From: Deltaproteobacteria bacterium
Lineage (GTDB): Bacteria > Desulfobacterota > Desulfobaccia > Desulfobaccales > 0-14-0-80-60-11
DNA length: 6,129 nucleotides
Reading direction: 5' to 3'
NCBI GenBank assembly: GCA_023381945.1
Contig: JAMCQY010000399.1
Span: 1 to 6,129, forward strand
Below are positions 1 through 6,110 of the stretch, piece after piece; positions within the stretch are counted from its first letter, which is position 1, and the number at the start of each line of letters is the position of its first letter. The notes under the pieces were generated by a model that was not told where the DNA came from, did not search any database, and was given only the letters and a program-made list of their open reading frames with translations. Position numbers and translations under genes: made by a program.

Positions 1-941
1 TATTTGGGCAACGCCTTTCTTTACAGCCGGTTTAGCGAACGCAGCCATTTCGACCAAAATGTTAACGCCGATGCCGCGTTCAACTTTTCTAAATTGAGTA
101 TCCGGGGCGGCAGCGCCTTCCGGGCCGCCACTGAAGAGCCCACCGCCGTAGTGACGCCAACCAACTTCACCATAGGGCGGCAAAGGTTTTATTACCGGAC
201 CACTCCTTATTTGCATGCGGCTTACAAGATGGCCGACCGTTGGCGAATCGAAGGAAACTATCAATTTGATGATTTATCCTTCCCCAAGAAAATAGACCGC
301 ATTGATGACTATCAATATAACACCTTCGGCACGACCCTATTTTATAAATTTTGGCCCAAAACCTCGGCACTGGTGCAATACGTTGCAGTTACCAGGACCC
401 ATCCTTTTGATTCCACCCGGGATAATGTGGTTCACACCCCACTGGTAGGATTGACCTGGGAACCGACTGCCAAGTTAAGCGGTACGGTAAAATTCGGCTA
501 TACCATCGCCAACTATACCAATAATCTTCCAGGACTGCAAAGCTCCACGAACTCCTGGGCGCTCAGCATCCAAACGCTCTATAAAATCAGCCGTTTTACC
601 CAGCTATCTTTGATTGCGCAACGCGGTATCCAGGAAGACGCCGACTTTGCTAATAATGGCTATATAAATAGTCTCATTATTGGCACTATTTCGATGTTAC
701 TTCTTATGCCGCTTTTTCGTACTATAATAATGCATATTTTAACGAATCACTTGATACCTTCACGGGGGAGTTGGTGAAACGCAATGATAATTTTACCTCC
801 TTTGGGGCCGGGTTGAGCCGGCCCCTTACCAAATGGCTGAAGCTGCGGGTGGATTACCTCTACAACAACAGAGGGTCAAATTTCAGCTTCTTTGCTTATA
901 ACGAACATAAGGTGCTGTTTGGCATCCAAAGTTCTTTCTAA
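1..941 (+). pseudogene. Outer-membrane beta-barrel protein, 3' part, with apparent frameshift
   Basis: This is the C-terminal ~310 residues of a beta-barrel protein. Its reading frame is already open at base 1 (Tyr-Leu-Gly-Asn), so the TTG at 4 is probably internal and the true start lies upstream. The product shows many short amphipathic strands rich in Tyr, Phe, Thr and Asn, such as FYYRTTPYLHAAYKM and WRIEGNYQFDDL, typical of outer-membrane barrels. The first frame runs to a stop at 775-777, but after about position 670 it turns into an implausible hydrophobic tail. The frame starting at 672 continues the barrel pattern (HYFDVTSYAAFSYYNN, then WLKLRVDYLYNN) and stops with TAA at 939-941. 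Its last residue is Phe, the usual BAM recognition ending. A single missing base between about 670 and 690 explains this; it may be a real mutation or a sequencing error. The protein resembles the putative beta-barrel porin 2 (BBP2/EpsL-like) proteins of EPS loci, but that family assignment is from general resemblance. The next gene starts 40 bases downstream, which suggests one operon. Confidence 0.72.
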
Positions 942-981
942 ATTTTTAAAGAAGCATTCTAGTTAACCGGGAAAATCTGGC

Positions 982-2556
982 GTGGTGCAAAGAAAATCCG
1001 GATTGGCCCTGGCAGCCCTGGCATTCTGCCTCTGCTTCTCTGCTCCTTCCGCCAACGGCAAAGAAGTCAGGCCCAATTTAATTCCTAATCCCGGATTTAG
1101 AGCAATCGGCCGGGACAAAGGTTTACCAAAAGGCTGGCATCAGGAGAGCCGGACAATCCCCGGAGTGGAGCCGAGCCGGGTTTATTTTTGCCAGGTGACG
1201 GGTCACCGGGGGAAGCTCCTGGCCATCGAAGGCGGACCGGACCGGAACGGCCGGGTTTGGTGCCGGATAAACAAGATTCGCCCCCATACCGACTACCTGT
1301 TGGAGTTTGACGCCTACCGGCCCAAATTCACCAACGGCGTTTACCTGGAAGTGGAAATTTTCGGACAGCGACACCTGATTAATCAGCATTTCAGCTATGG
1401 CCGGATTCAACCAATGTTTCTCCGGGTTAATTCCGGCAAGACCCGGGGCGCCAGCCGCCTGGCCATGATGAATCCGCACCGGGAAGTTTTGGCCTTTGGG
1501 TCTCCTTCGTTAAGGGAGGCAGGGGACGATTCGGGAGAGGCCTGGAAGCCGGCAGCGGTGCGGCTGCCCAACTTCTTCCCGGTGGGAATCTTTGCGGCAA
1601 CCCCCAATGATCTGGACGATATTCGGGCCGCGGGCTTCAATGCCGTGCAGGGCTATGATTCCGGGCCGGAGATCATCCGGAAAATGGCCGCGGCGGCCAG
1701 GAAACTGGGCCTGACGTATCTTCCCAATTTCCGCTCCTACCAGGATGATATCAGTAAAGATTTGGGGGGCGCCCCGGAACTACTGGGGTTTTATATCGAG
1801 GATGAGCCGGAAGGCCGCTCGGTGCCTCCGGAGAAGATGAAGGCCCTCAAGGAATCCCTGAAACAGGACCATCCGGGGGTCCTGACCGCCGTGGCCATGT
1901 TGCGGCCGCAGATGGTGGCGGCCTACCGCGACTCTGCCGATATTTTCATGCTCGACCCCTATCCGGTGCCTCACATGCCGCTGACCTGGATGGCCGAAAC
2001 CCTGGACGAGGCGGCCAGGCTGGTCTCCCGGCAGCGCCTCTGGGCCGTGATCCAGGCCTTTGGCGGGGGAAAATATGTTAAAGACGGCTGGCCGAGGCGC
2101 CCCACCTACCTGGAGATGCGCTGCCTTACTTACCTGGCGGTAGTCCATGGGGCCCGCGGAGTTTTCTATTTCAGTTATCCCGAAGTGCGCCAGGACGGTC
2201 AAGCCTGGCAGGGCTTGACCAGGATCGCGGGCCAACTCCGGGAGTTGCGCCCCTGGCTTACTATTCCCAACGAACCCGGCAGGCTGCGCCTGGAGATGAC
2301 CTCGGCTTTTCGGGCGGATGCCGGAGGAGGCCCTGCCGTTCATTTTTGCCAGAAGAGCCGGGACAACGATTCTCTGTTGATTTTGGTAAATGTCATTGAC
2401 CGGCCGGTGAGCTTCTTCCTGCGCGGCTTTCCGGCCAAGGCCATGCTGCTGGCCGAGTACTCGAGCCAGAAACCAGCGGTGCTGCTCGATGGCAATTTCA
2501 GGGGAGAACTGGGGCCGTATGAGGTCCGGGTCTATAGCTTCCGTCAGGGAAATTAA
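982..2556 (+). CDS. Secreted glycoside-hydrolase-like protein (TIM-barrel core, jelly-roll N-domain)
   Basis: The 524-residue product is exported. Residues 1-26 form a signal peptide: a basic start, a hydrophobic core LALAALAFCLCF, and a likely cleavage after Ala-Asn-Gly before Lys27. Residues about 32-180 begin NLIPNPGF and look like a carbohydrate-binding, galactose-binding-like jelly roll. Residues about 195-420 look like a TIM barrel: FPVGIF, then GFNAVQGYD, then GFYIEDEPE (E273, D274, E275) where clan GH-A enzymes carry the acid/base, then FMLDPYP (D325), WAVIQAFGG (Q358) and GVFYFSY. The last ~95 residues look like the C-terminal beta-sandwich of many glycosidases, ending PYEVRVYSF. I see no clear nucleophile Glu on the strand WAVIQAFGG, so catalysis is uncertain. 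The start is one of two adjacent GTG codons (982 or 985), chosen because the signal peptide follows at once; the ribosome-binding site is weak. Its position between a barrel gene and a polymerase gene suggests a role in trimming or remodelling EPS (inference). I cannot name its family or substrate. Confidence 0.8.
   Translation: MVQRKSGLALAALAFCLCFSAPSANGKEVRPNLIPNPGFRAIGRDKGLPKGWHQESRTIPGVEPSRVYFCQVTGHRGKLLAIEGGPDRNGRVWCRINKIRPHTDYLLEFDAYRPKFTNGVYLEVEIFGQRHLINQHFSYGRIQPMFLRVNSGKTRGASRLAMMNPHREVLAFGSPSLREAGDDSGEAWKPAAVRLPNFFPVGIFAATPNDLDDIRAAGFNAVQGYDSGPEIIRKMAAAARKLGLTYLPNFRSYQDDISKDLGGAPELLGFYIEDEPEGRSVPPEKMKALKESLKQDHPGVLTAVAMLRPQMVAAYRDSADIFMLDPYPVPHMPLTWMAETLDEAARLVSRQRLWAVIQAFGGGKYVKDGWPRRPTYLEMRCLTYLAVVHGARGVFYFSYPEVRQDGQAWQGLTRIAGQLRELRPWLTIPNEPGRLRLEMTSAFRADAGGGPAVHFCQKSRDNDSLLILVNVIDRPVSFFLRGFPAKAMLLAEYSSQKPAVLLDGNFRGELGPYEVRVYSFRQGN
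2500..2507 (+). promoter_or_regulatory. Possible ribosome-binding site favouring the ATG at 2519
   Basis: The purine-rich AGGGGAGA lies inside the end of the upstream gene, 11 bases before ATG 2519. The alternative in-frame ATG at 2489 has no comparable purine-rich stretch ahead of it. The spacing is longer than ideal, and a second GGGG at 2511-2514 is closer but too near. This favours the 2519 start but does not prove it. Confidence 0.35.
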
Positions 2557-4558
2557 CCATGCAGTCACCGAGACTTCCTGGGGACGCTGGATTGCTCTGG
2601 CCACTTCAGGAATCCTCCTGGTCTTTGCCCCGCTCGCTTACGGCGCGGTGCACCCCTGGGCCTACTGTGCCATGGGTTTAGCCGCTGGAATCATGAGCAT
2701 CTGTCTATTAAGCTCCGGCTTGCTTGCATTAGTCTTCAAGTCTGAGGCCAAGGGGTTCATTCCCCGGCCGCCCCTCTGGTGGCTGGCCGGCGGATTGGGA
2801 TTGCTAATTTTCCTGCAGGTCGCGCCCTGGCCCGCGGCCCTGGCCAAATGGCTGTCGCCTGCGGCCTGGCAGATCAGGGCCCTGGGGAACGGCTATGGCC
2901 TGGCGCCCTTTATCCCCCTCTCACTGAACCCTTACAAGTCGGTGCTGGAAGGCCTGAAATTATGGCCGGCGGTGACCTTGTTCTTTATGCTCATCTATAC
3001 CCTGAGTACGCGCCGCCAAATCAGGTTAATGGCAGGAATAATTTTGGGTGTGGCTTTGTTCGAAACCTTTTATGCCTTCGCCCATTTCCGCAGCCACCTG
3101 ATTTGGGGCTGGCAAAACCTCTACACCGGGACGCGCCTGTGCGGCACCCTGGTTAACAGCGATCATCTGGCCACTCTGTTGACCATGTCTATCCTCTTGG
3201 GCTTCGGTTTATTCCTCTCTGCCAGGCCGGCCCCGGTCCAGGGTGCGCCGGCGGCTGGTGTCTGGGGCAACCTGAGACGCCGCTCCCGGGCCGAGCAGGT
3301 TGAGCCCCTGTTCCGGCGTTTCTTATTGCTTTTCTTGTTATTACTGATGGCTGTGGGACTCATTTTTACCGGCTCCAGGAGTGGAATAATCTCCCTGTTG
3401 GCCGGCTTCGCCGTCATGGGCGCGTTAATCTGGTCCCGTCACTGGAAACGCGTCAATATCTGGTTGATTATTATCTTCCTAATAGTCGCGGTGATCTACA
3501 GCCTGATTTTGGGCAGCGCCCAGCCCCTGGCCAGGTTCCAGAATCTGGGGGATTCGGGACGTTATTATGCCTTTTCCGGGGCGCTGAAGATTTTCCGCGG
3601 CTTTCCCCTGCTGGGTTCGGGAATCGGCACCTTTGGGGACGTCTTTTATCAATTTGAGCCGGCCAGCCTTGACGGCAGTTATTTTCTTCAGGCGCACAGC
3701 GACTGGCTGCAACTCTTGGCAGAATCCGGCGCGGTAGGCTTTTCTCTGGTCCTCATCGCCTTTCTGACCTTCTATTTCCGCTTGATGCAGCAGTGGCAGA
3801 AACGGGATGACCGGTTCGCCCAGGGCTTGGGCTTGGGCGGTCTGGCGGCCATGGGGGCCGGGAGTTTTCAGGCCCTGGCAGAGTTTCCCTTTCATATTCC
3901 GGCCATCAGCCTGATCTTTGCGGCGATTGCCGCGCTTACTTACGCGGCCCTGTATTCCCAAAAGCAGGGATGGGAATATTTTTCATATCCCGTGATCGGA
4001 GTGAGCGGCCGGCGGCGGCTGATTTCTGGAGGTTTGGCAGGTTTAATCATCCTCCAGCTACTTATCATCCTGGCGCTGGGCCGGGTTTGGCTGGCAGAGG
4101 CCGCGGCTCCCAGCGAATACGATTCCACCCGTCCGCCGCAGCAGTTGACCCGGCAAGACTTCCAAAGGGCTCTAGATTATAATTCATACAACAGCTTGTA
4201 TTATTTGGGGTTGGCCGACTCTTTGGGAAAAGATAAAGAATCAGCGGGAAAGAGTCTGGCCGTTCTTAAGTCAGCGATCTTTTATGCCCCGGCCAACTGG
4301 GGTTATCGTCTGAGGCTGGCTGAGTCCTGTCTGCAAATTTACCCAAAGGAACCGGGTACCCACCTCCCCATGGCGTTGAAGGAATTAGCCGCGTCGGTCC
4401 AATTATTTCCGGACTCTGCCCTGTTGCAATACCGCCTGGGCTCGGTGCTGGTCTGGGCGGAGCGCTATTACCCCGGCCTGGTGCCCCCGGAACTGCGGGG
4501 TCAAGGGAACCTGCATCTGGCCAAGGCCGGCCAGCTTAATCCCAAGTTAAAAAAATGA
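2519..4558 (+). CDS. O-antigen ligase / Wzy-type polysaccharide polymerase with soluble C-terminal tail
   Basis: The 679-residue product is an inner-membrane protein with about 12-13 hydrophobic segments, the first at IALATSGILLVFAPLAYG and the last near residue 520. Wzy_C/O-antigen ligase family marks appear in order: GTRLCGTLVNSDHLA (R206, N213, H216), TGSRSG (R287) after a hydrophobic helix, LGSGIGTFG (residues 365-373), and AHSDWLQLLAESGAVG (H393, E402) in the large periplasmic loop before the next helix. Members polymerise or ligate undecaprenyl-diphosphate-linked glycans on the periplasmic side. The last ~135 residues are soluble and helical, with TPR-like pieces (LGLADSLGKDKESA, LKSAIFYAPANWGYRLRLAE, LQYRLGSVL), as in some EPS polymerases. 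I chose ATG 2519 for its upstream AGGGGAGA; ATG 2489 would add ten residues. The gene overlaps the previous one by 38 bases, implying co-transcription and probably translational coupling. Sequence alone does not separate polymerase from ligase, but the EPS setting favours polymerase. Confidence 0.88.
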   Translation: MRSGSIASVREINHAVTETSWGRWIALATSGILLVFAPLAYGAVHPWAYCAMGLAAGIMSICLLSSGLLALVFKSEAKGFIPRPPLWWLAGGLGLLIFLQVAPWPAALAKWLSPAAWQIRALGNGYGLAPFIPLSLNPYKSVLEGLKLWPAVTLFFMLIYTLSTRRQIRLMAGIILGVALFETFYAFAHFRSHLIWGWQNLYTGTRLCGTLVNSDHLATLLTMSILLGFGLFLSARPAPVQGAPAAGVWGNLRRRSRAEQVEPLFRRFLLLFLLLLMAVGLIFTGSRSGIISLLAGFAVMGALIWSRHWKRVNIWLIIIFLIVAVIYSLILGSAQPLARFQNLGDSGRYYAFSGALKIFRGFPLLGSGIGTFGDVFYQFEPASLDGSYFLQAHSDWLQLLAESGAVGFSLVLIAFLTFYFRLMQQWQKRDDRFAQGLGLGGLAAMGAGSFQALAEFPFHIPAISLIFAAIAALTYAALYSQKQGWEYFSYPVIGVSGRRRLISGGLAGLIILQLLIILALGRVWLAEAAAPSEYDSTRPPQQLTRQDFQRALDYNSYNSLYYLGLADSLGKDKESAGKSLAVLKSAIFYAPANWGYRLRLAESCLQIYPKEPGTHLPMALKELAASVQLFPDSALLQYRLGSVLVWAERYYPGLVPPELRGQGNLHLAKAGQLNPKLKK

Positions 4559-4616
4559 TCCCTGAGTTTAAGTTTATTTTGATAAAATCCTCTATCGTCG
4601 CATTCCAGATATTGGT

Positions 4617-4694
4617 TTCAAAAATATCCGATTTCTTTCGTAGGGGCGGACCCATGTGTCCGCCCCTAGAAGGGCGCATACGCGGGTGCGCCCC
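4617..4694 (+). repeat. Double-hairpin dispersed repeat, copy 1
   Basis: Two hairpins stand in tandem. The first has a perfect 11-base stem, TAGGGGCGGAC at 4641-4651 pairing with GTCCGCCCCTA at 4658-4668, around a 6-base loop. The second has a 7-base stem, GGGCGCA at 4672-4678 pairing with TGCGCCC at 4687-4693. Positions 4638-4667 are identical, base for base, to 5978-6007, and the AT-rich lead TTCAAAAATAT is shared too. The layout resembles REP/BIME-type elements. No T-run follows, so it is not an evident terminator of the polymerase gene. Confidence 0.85.
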
Positions 4695-4769
4695 GACAAA
4701 CCCTATTGGAAGATACATCTGGGACCAGTATTAGCGGTCTGAAGAAAAATGCTTGAAAATGTCTAGAAG

Positions 4770-4890
4770 CCATTTCAAAACCTTTTTTCTGTCACCCTGA
4801 GCGAAGCGAAGGGTCTCAAGTATTTAAAAAACGAGATTCTTCCCTTCGCTCAGAATGACAATTTTGTTAAATATGAGGTTCTGAAATAGG
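4770..4890. repeat. Palindromic MITE-like element with terminal inverted repeats
   Basis: The ends are near-perfect inverted copies. CCATTTCAAAACCT at 4770-4783 matches the reverse complement of 4876-4890 except for one gap and one mismatch. Inside, a second pair of arms, 4790-4817 (TGTCACCCTGAGCGAAG...) and 4833-4860 (...CTTCGCTCAGAATGACA), match at 23 of 28 positions when one is reversed and complemented. The whole 121 bases could fold into one long hairpin with an AT-rich tip. There is no coding capacity. The structure fits a small non-autonomous element moved by a transposase elsewhere, but no target-site duplication is obvious to me. A related partial copy lies at 5904-5936. Confidence 0.7.
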
Positions 4891-4924
4891 TTGTAACTTT
4901 TGCTTATTTCCTGCCTCTTCCCGA

Positions 4925-4949
4925 CCTCTCCCCCCAGCGGGGGAGAGGG
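4925..4949 (+). repeat. CCTCTCCCCC/GGGGGAGAGG hairpin repeat, copy 1
   Basis: A perfect 10-base stem, 4925-4934 with 4939-4948, closes a 4-base CAGC loop. It is followed by a purine-rich run of G triplets to about 4967. A related hairpin with the same purine-rich follow-on occurs at 6071-6110. The G-rich tail holds several runs of three or more G and might form other structures. No T-run follows. Confidence 0.75.
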
Positions 4950-4975
4950 TAGGGTGAGGGGGGAGGAAAAAACTT

Positions 4976-5006
4976 TTGACAACAAGTATAACTTCGCTCC
5001 TAATAA
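4976..5006 (+). promoter_or_regulatory. Candidate sigma-70-type promoter for the export gene
   Basis: A perfect -35 hexamer TTGACA stands at 4976-4981. The best -10 candidate, TAATAA at 5001-5006, gives a 19-base spacer, longer than ideal; CTAATA at 5000-5005 gives 18 bases. The site falls 34 bases before the export gene and just after the repeat block, which is a sensible place for an independent promoter. The -10 match is only moderate. Confidence 0.4.
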
Positions 5007-5012
5007 GATCTG

Positions 5013-5027
5013 ACCTTATCAAAAGGT
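5013..5027 (+). promoter_or_regulatory. Small inverted repeat in the export gene leader
   Basis: ACCTT at 5013-5017 and AAGGT at 5023-5027 form a short dyad with a 5-base loop, ending 12 bases before the start codon. It contains AAGG, the best available Shine-Dalgarno-like bases, so pairing would tend to hide them. It could equally be an operator half-site pair or chance, since the stem is only five bases. Confidence 0.2.
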
Positions 5028-5039
5028 AAGTGCGGCATC

Positions 5040-5882
5040 ATGAAGAAAAAAATTATTTGCATGTTGGGTTTAATGCTCCTGGTAAGCCTGGTGGGTTATG
5101 CCCGGGCTCAGGAAAATTATCGCCTGGGGCCGGAAGACGAAATCCAAATCCGGGTGTGGGACAACGATGATTTGACCCGCAAAACCCGGATCGATCTGAA
5201 CGGGATGATTTCCTTTCCCTTCGTAGGGCAAATCAAGGCCGGCGGACTGACGGTCCTGGAATTGCAGAAGGAATTGATACAGCGGCTGGGCCCCAAGTAT
5301 ATTATCAATCCCCACATCAATGTGACCGTCACAGAGTTCAAGAGCCAAAAATTTTTCGTGGTGGGAAACGTCCAAAAGCCCGGCACCTACCCCCTGACCA
5401 AGAATATCACCGTGGTTGAAGCCATCTCCCTGGCAGGCGGCGTTTCCGCCGCAACCTCGAATAAGCCGGCCAGCAGCGCCATCGCCATCATCGTCCGGGC
5501 CCGCCCCGGCAGCAAGCCAGAGCAGCCGCGGCTGCCGAACCAGAGCCGCCCCGAGGAAAAAGTCACCGTTTCCCTGGCTGGCGCCCTGGCTGGAGATCCC
5601 AAGCAAAACCTGGAAATCAGGAATGGCGATACGATTAATGTTCCGAACCTGGTATATTATGTTACCGGCGAAGTCAAGAGTGCGGGACGTTTTCCCTACG
5701 ACGACGAGCAGATGACCGTCCTGATGGCCGTTACCACCGCCGGCGGCTTTTCGGATAAGGCCTCGGCCCGCCGCACTTATATTATTCGGGAAGAGGCAGG
5801 AAATAAGCAAAAGATCAAGGCGGGCATGGATTCCTTGATCCGTCCGGGGGATACCATTGTCGTCCCGGAGTCCTGGTTCTGA
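5040..5882 (+). CDS. Wza-like polysaccharide export protein with SLBB domains
   Basis: The 280-residue product is a periplasmic/outer-membrane component for polysaccharide export. Residues 1-23 are a signal peptide (MKKK, then IICMLGLMLLVSLVGY, cleavage after Ala-Arg-Ala before Gln24). Residues about 26-100 are the Poly_export (Wza N-terminal) domain: YRLGPEDEIQIRVW, ISFPFVGQIKAGGLT, INPHINVTVTEF. An SLBB domain follows from FFVVGNVQKPGTYPL to about NGDTINVP, interrupted by a Pro/Arg-rich insert (residues about 154-178). A second starts at YYVTGEVKSAGRFPY and closes with RPGDTIVVPESWF. There is no lipobox cysteine at the cleavage site, and no C-terminal amphipathic helix like that forming the outer-membrane pore of E. 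coli Wza, so it is shorter than Wza (about 380 residues). A separate outer-membrane protein, such as the barrel at the window start, may supply the pore (inference). The ATG at 5040 directly precedes the signal peptide. The gene stands alone between repeat blocks and probably has its own promoter. Confidence 0.92.
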   Translation: MKKKIICMLGLMLLVSLVGYARAQENYRLGPEDEIQIRVWDNDDLTRKTRIDLNGMISFPFVGQIKAGGLTVLELQKELIQRLGPKYIINPHINVTVTEFKSQKFFVVGNVQKPGTYPLTKNITVVEAISLAGGVSAATSNKPASSAIAIIVRARPGSKPEQPRLPNQSRPEEKVTVSLAGALAGDPKQNLEIRNGDTINVPNLVYYVTGEVKSAGRFPYDDEQMTVLMAVTTAGGFSDKASARRTYIIREEAGNKQKIKAGMDSLIRPGDTIVVPESWF

Positions 5883-5903
5883 ATGAGCGTCTTGCAAACT
5901 TAA

Positions 5904-5936
5904 TTTTTCTGTCATCCTGAGCCTAGCGAAGGGTCT
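5904..5936 (+). repeat. Partial copy of the GTCAcCCTGAGcgaAGCGAAGGGTCT arm
   Basis: These 33 bases, just after the export gene stop codon, match 4784-4816 at 30 positions with no gaps. Only one arm of the longer palindromic element is present; no matching opposite arm is seen downstream. It looks like a truncated or decayed copy. Confidence 0.7.
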
Positions 5937-5958
5937 AGTATCGTGTCCCGGGTATTCC

Positions 5959-6034
5959 TTCAAAAATATTCGCTTTCTCGTAGGGGCGGACCCATGTGTC
6001 CGCCCCTGGGAAGGCGCACACGCAAATGCGCCCC
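5959..6034 (+). repeat. Double-hairpin dispersed repeat, copy 2
   Basis: This has the same layout and orientation as the copy at 4617-4694. The first stem is AGGGGCGGAC at 5982-5991 with GTCCGCCCCT at 5998-6007. The second is GGCGCA at 6013-6018 with TGCGCC at 6027-6032. The 30 bases 5978-6007 are identical to the first copy, while the second hairpin and flanks differ by several changes, some of them in the loop. It lies between the export gene and whatever follows the window. Confidence 0.85.
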
Positions 6035-6070
6035 TGCGACAACCGGCAAAGGTCCGGCAGCGGCAAAACT

Positions 6071-6110
6071 CCCTCTCCCCTGCGAGGGGAGAGGGCGGGG
6101 GGGAGGGGTG
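6071..6110 (+). repeat. CCCTCTCCCC hairpin repeat with G-rich tail, copy 2
   Basis: A perfect 11-base stem, CCCTCTCCCCT at 6071-6081 with AGGGGAGAGGG at 6085-6095, closes a 3-base GCG loop. A run of G then follows to about 6110. It is related to 4925-4967 in stem and tail. No T-run follows, so it is not a standard terminator. From 5883 to the window end I see only these repeats and no gene. Confidence 0.75.

Larger units (their letters stand above)
4559..5039. other. Non-coding gap filled with palindromic repeats
   Basis: This 481-base stretch between the polymerase and export genes has no credible gene. It holds, in order, a double-hairpin repeat, a 121-base palindromic element, a CCTCTCCCCC hairpin and a candidate promoter. 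The short minus-strand frame at 4536-4718 is mostly a translation of the double-hairpin repeat and is not believed. No hairpin with a following T-run is present after 4558, so no clear Rho-independent terminator is seen. Confidence 0.7.

Noticed and set aside
4..6. TTG at position 4 as the true start of the barrel gene
   Set aside because: The frame is open to the window edge, no signal peptide follows, and the sequence begins mid-barrel, so the gene most likely starts upstream.
664..690. Programmed -1 ribosomal frameshift in the barrel gene
   Set aside because: No X XXY YYZ heptamer or following stable hairpin is visible, so a deleted base or sequencing error is the simpler reading.
1780..2604. 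Minus-strand 274-codon open frame
   Set aside because: It lies antisense to the hydrolase-like gene, is rich in His, Gln, Arg and Pro as expected for a GC-rich shadow frame, and shows no domain.
4641..4668. Rho-independent terminator for the polymerase gene
   Set aside because: The stem is strong but no T-run follows, and the same structure occurs elsewhere as a dispersed repeat, so repeat identity explains it better.
4536..4718. Minus-strand 60-codon open frame
   Set aside because: Much of it is a translation of the double-hairpin repeat (GGHMGPPLR-type sequence), and its end overlaps the polymerase gene. It has no family resemblance, and similar spurious frames arise wherever such repeats occur.
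5070..5963. Minus-strand 297-codon open frame opposite the export gene
   Set aside because: It is a shadow of the well-supported Wza-like gene, its composition is atypical, and its start falls in a repeat region.
4617..6110. CRISPR array
   Set aside because: The repeats are few, far apart, of three unrelated kinds and separated by a gene. There is no regular repeat-spacer spacing and no cas gene.
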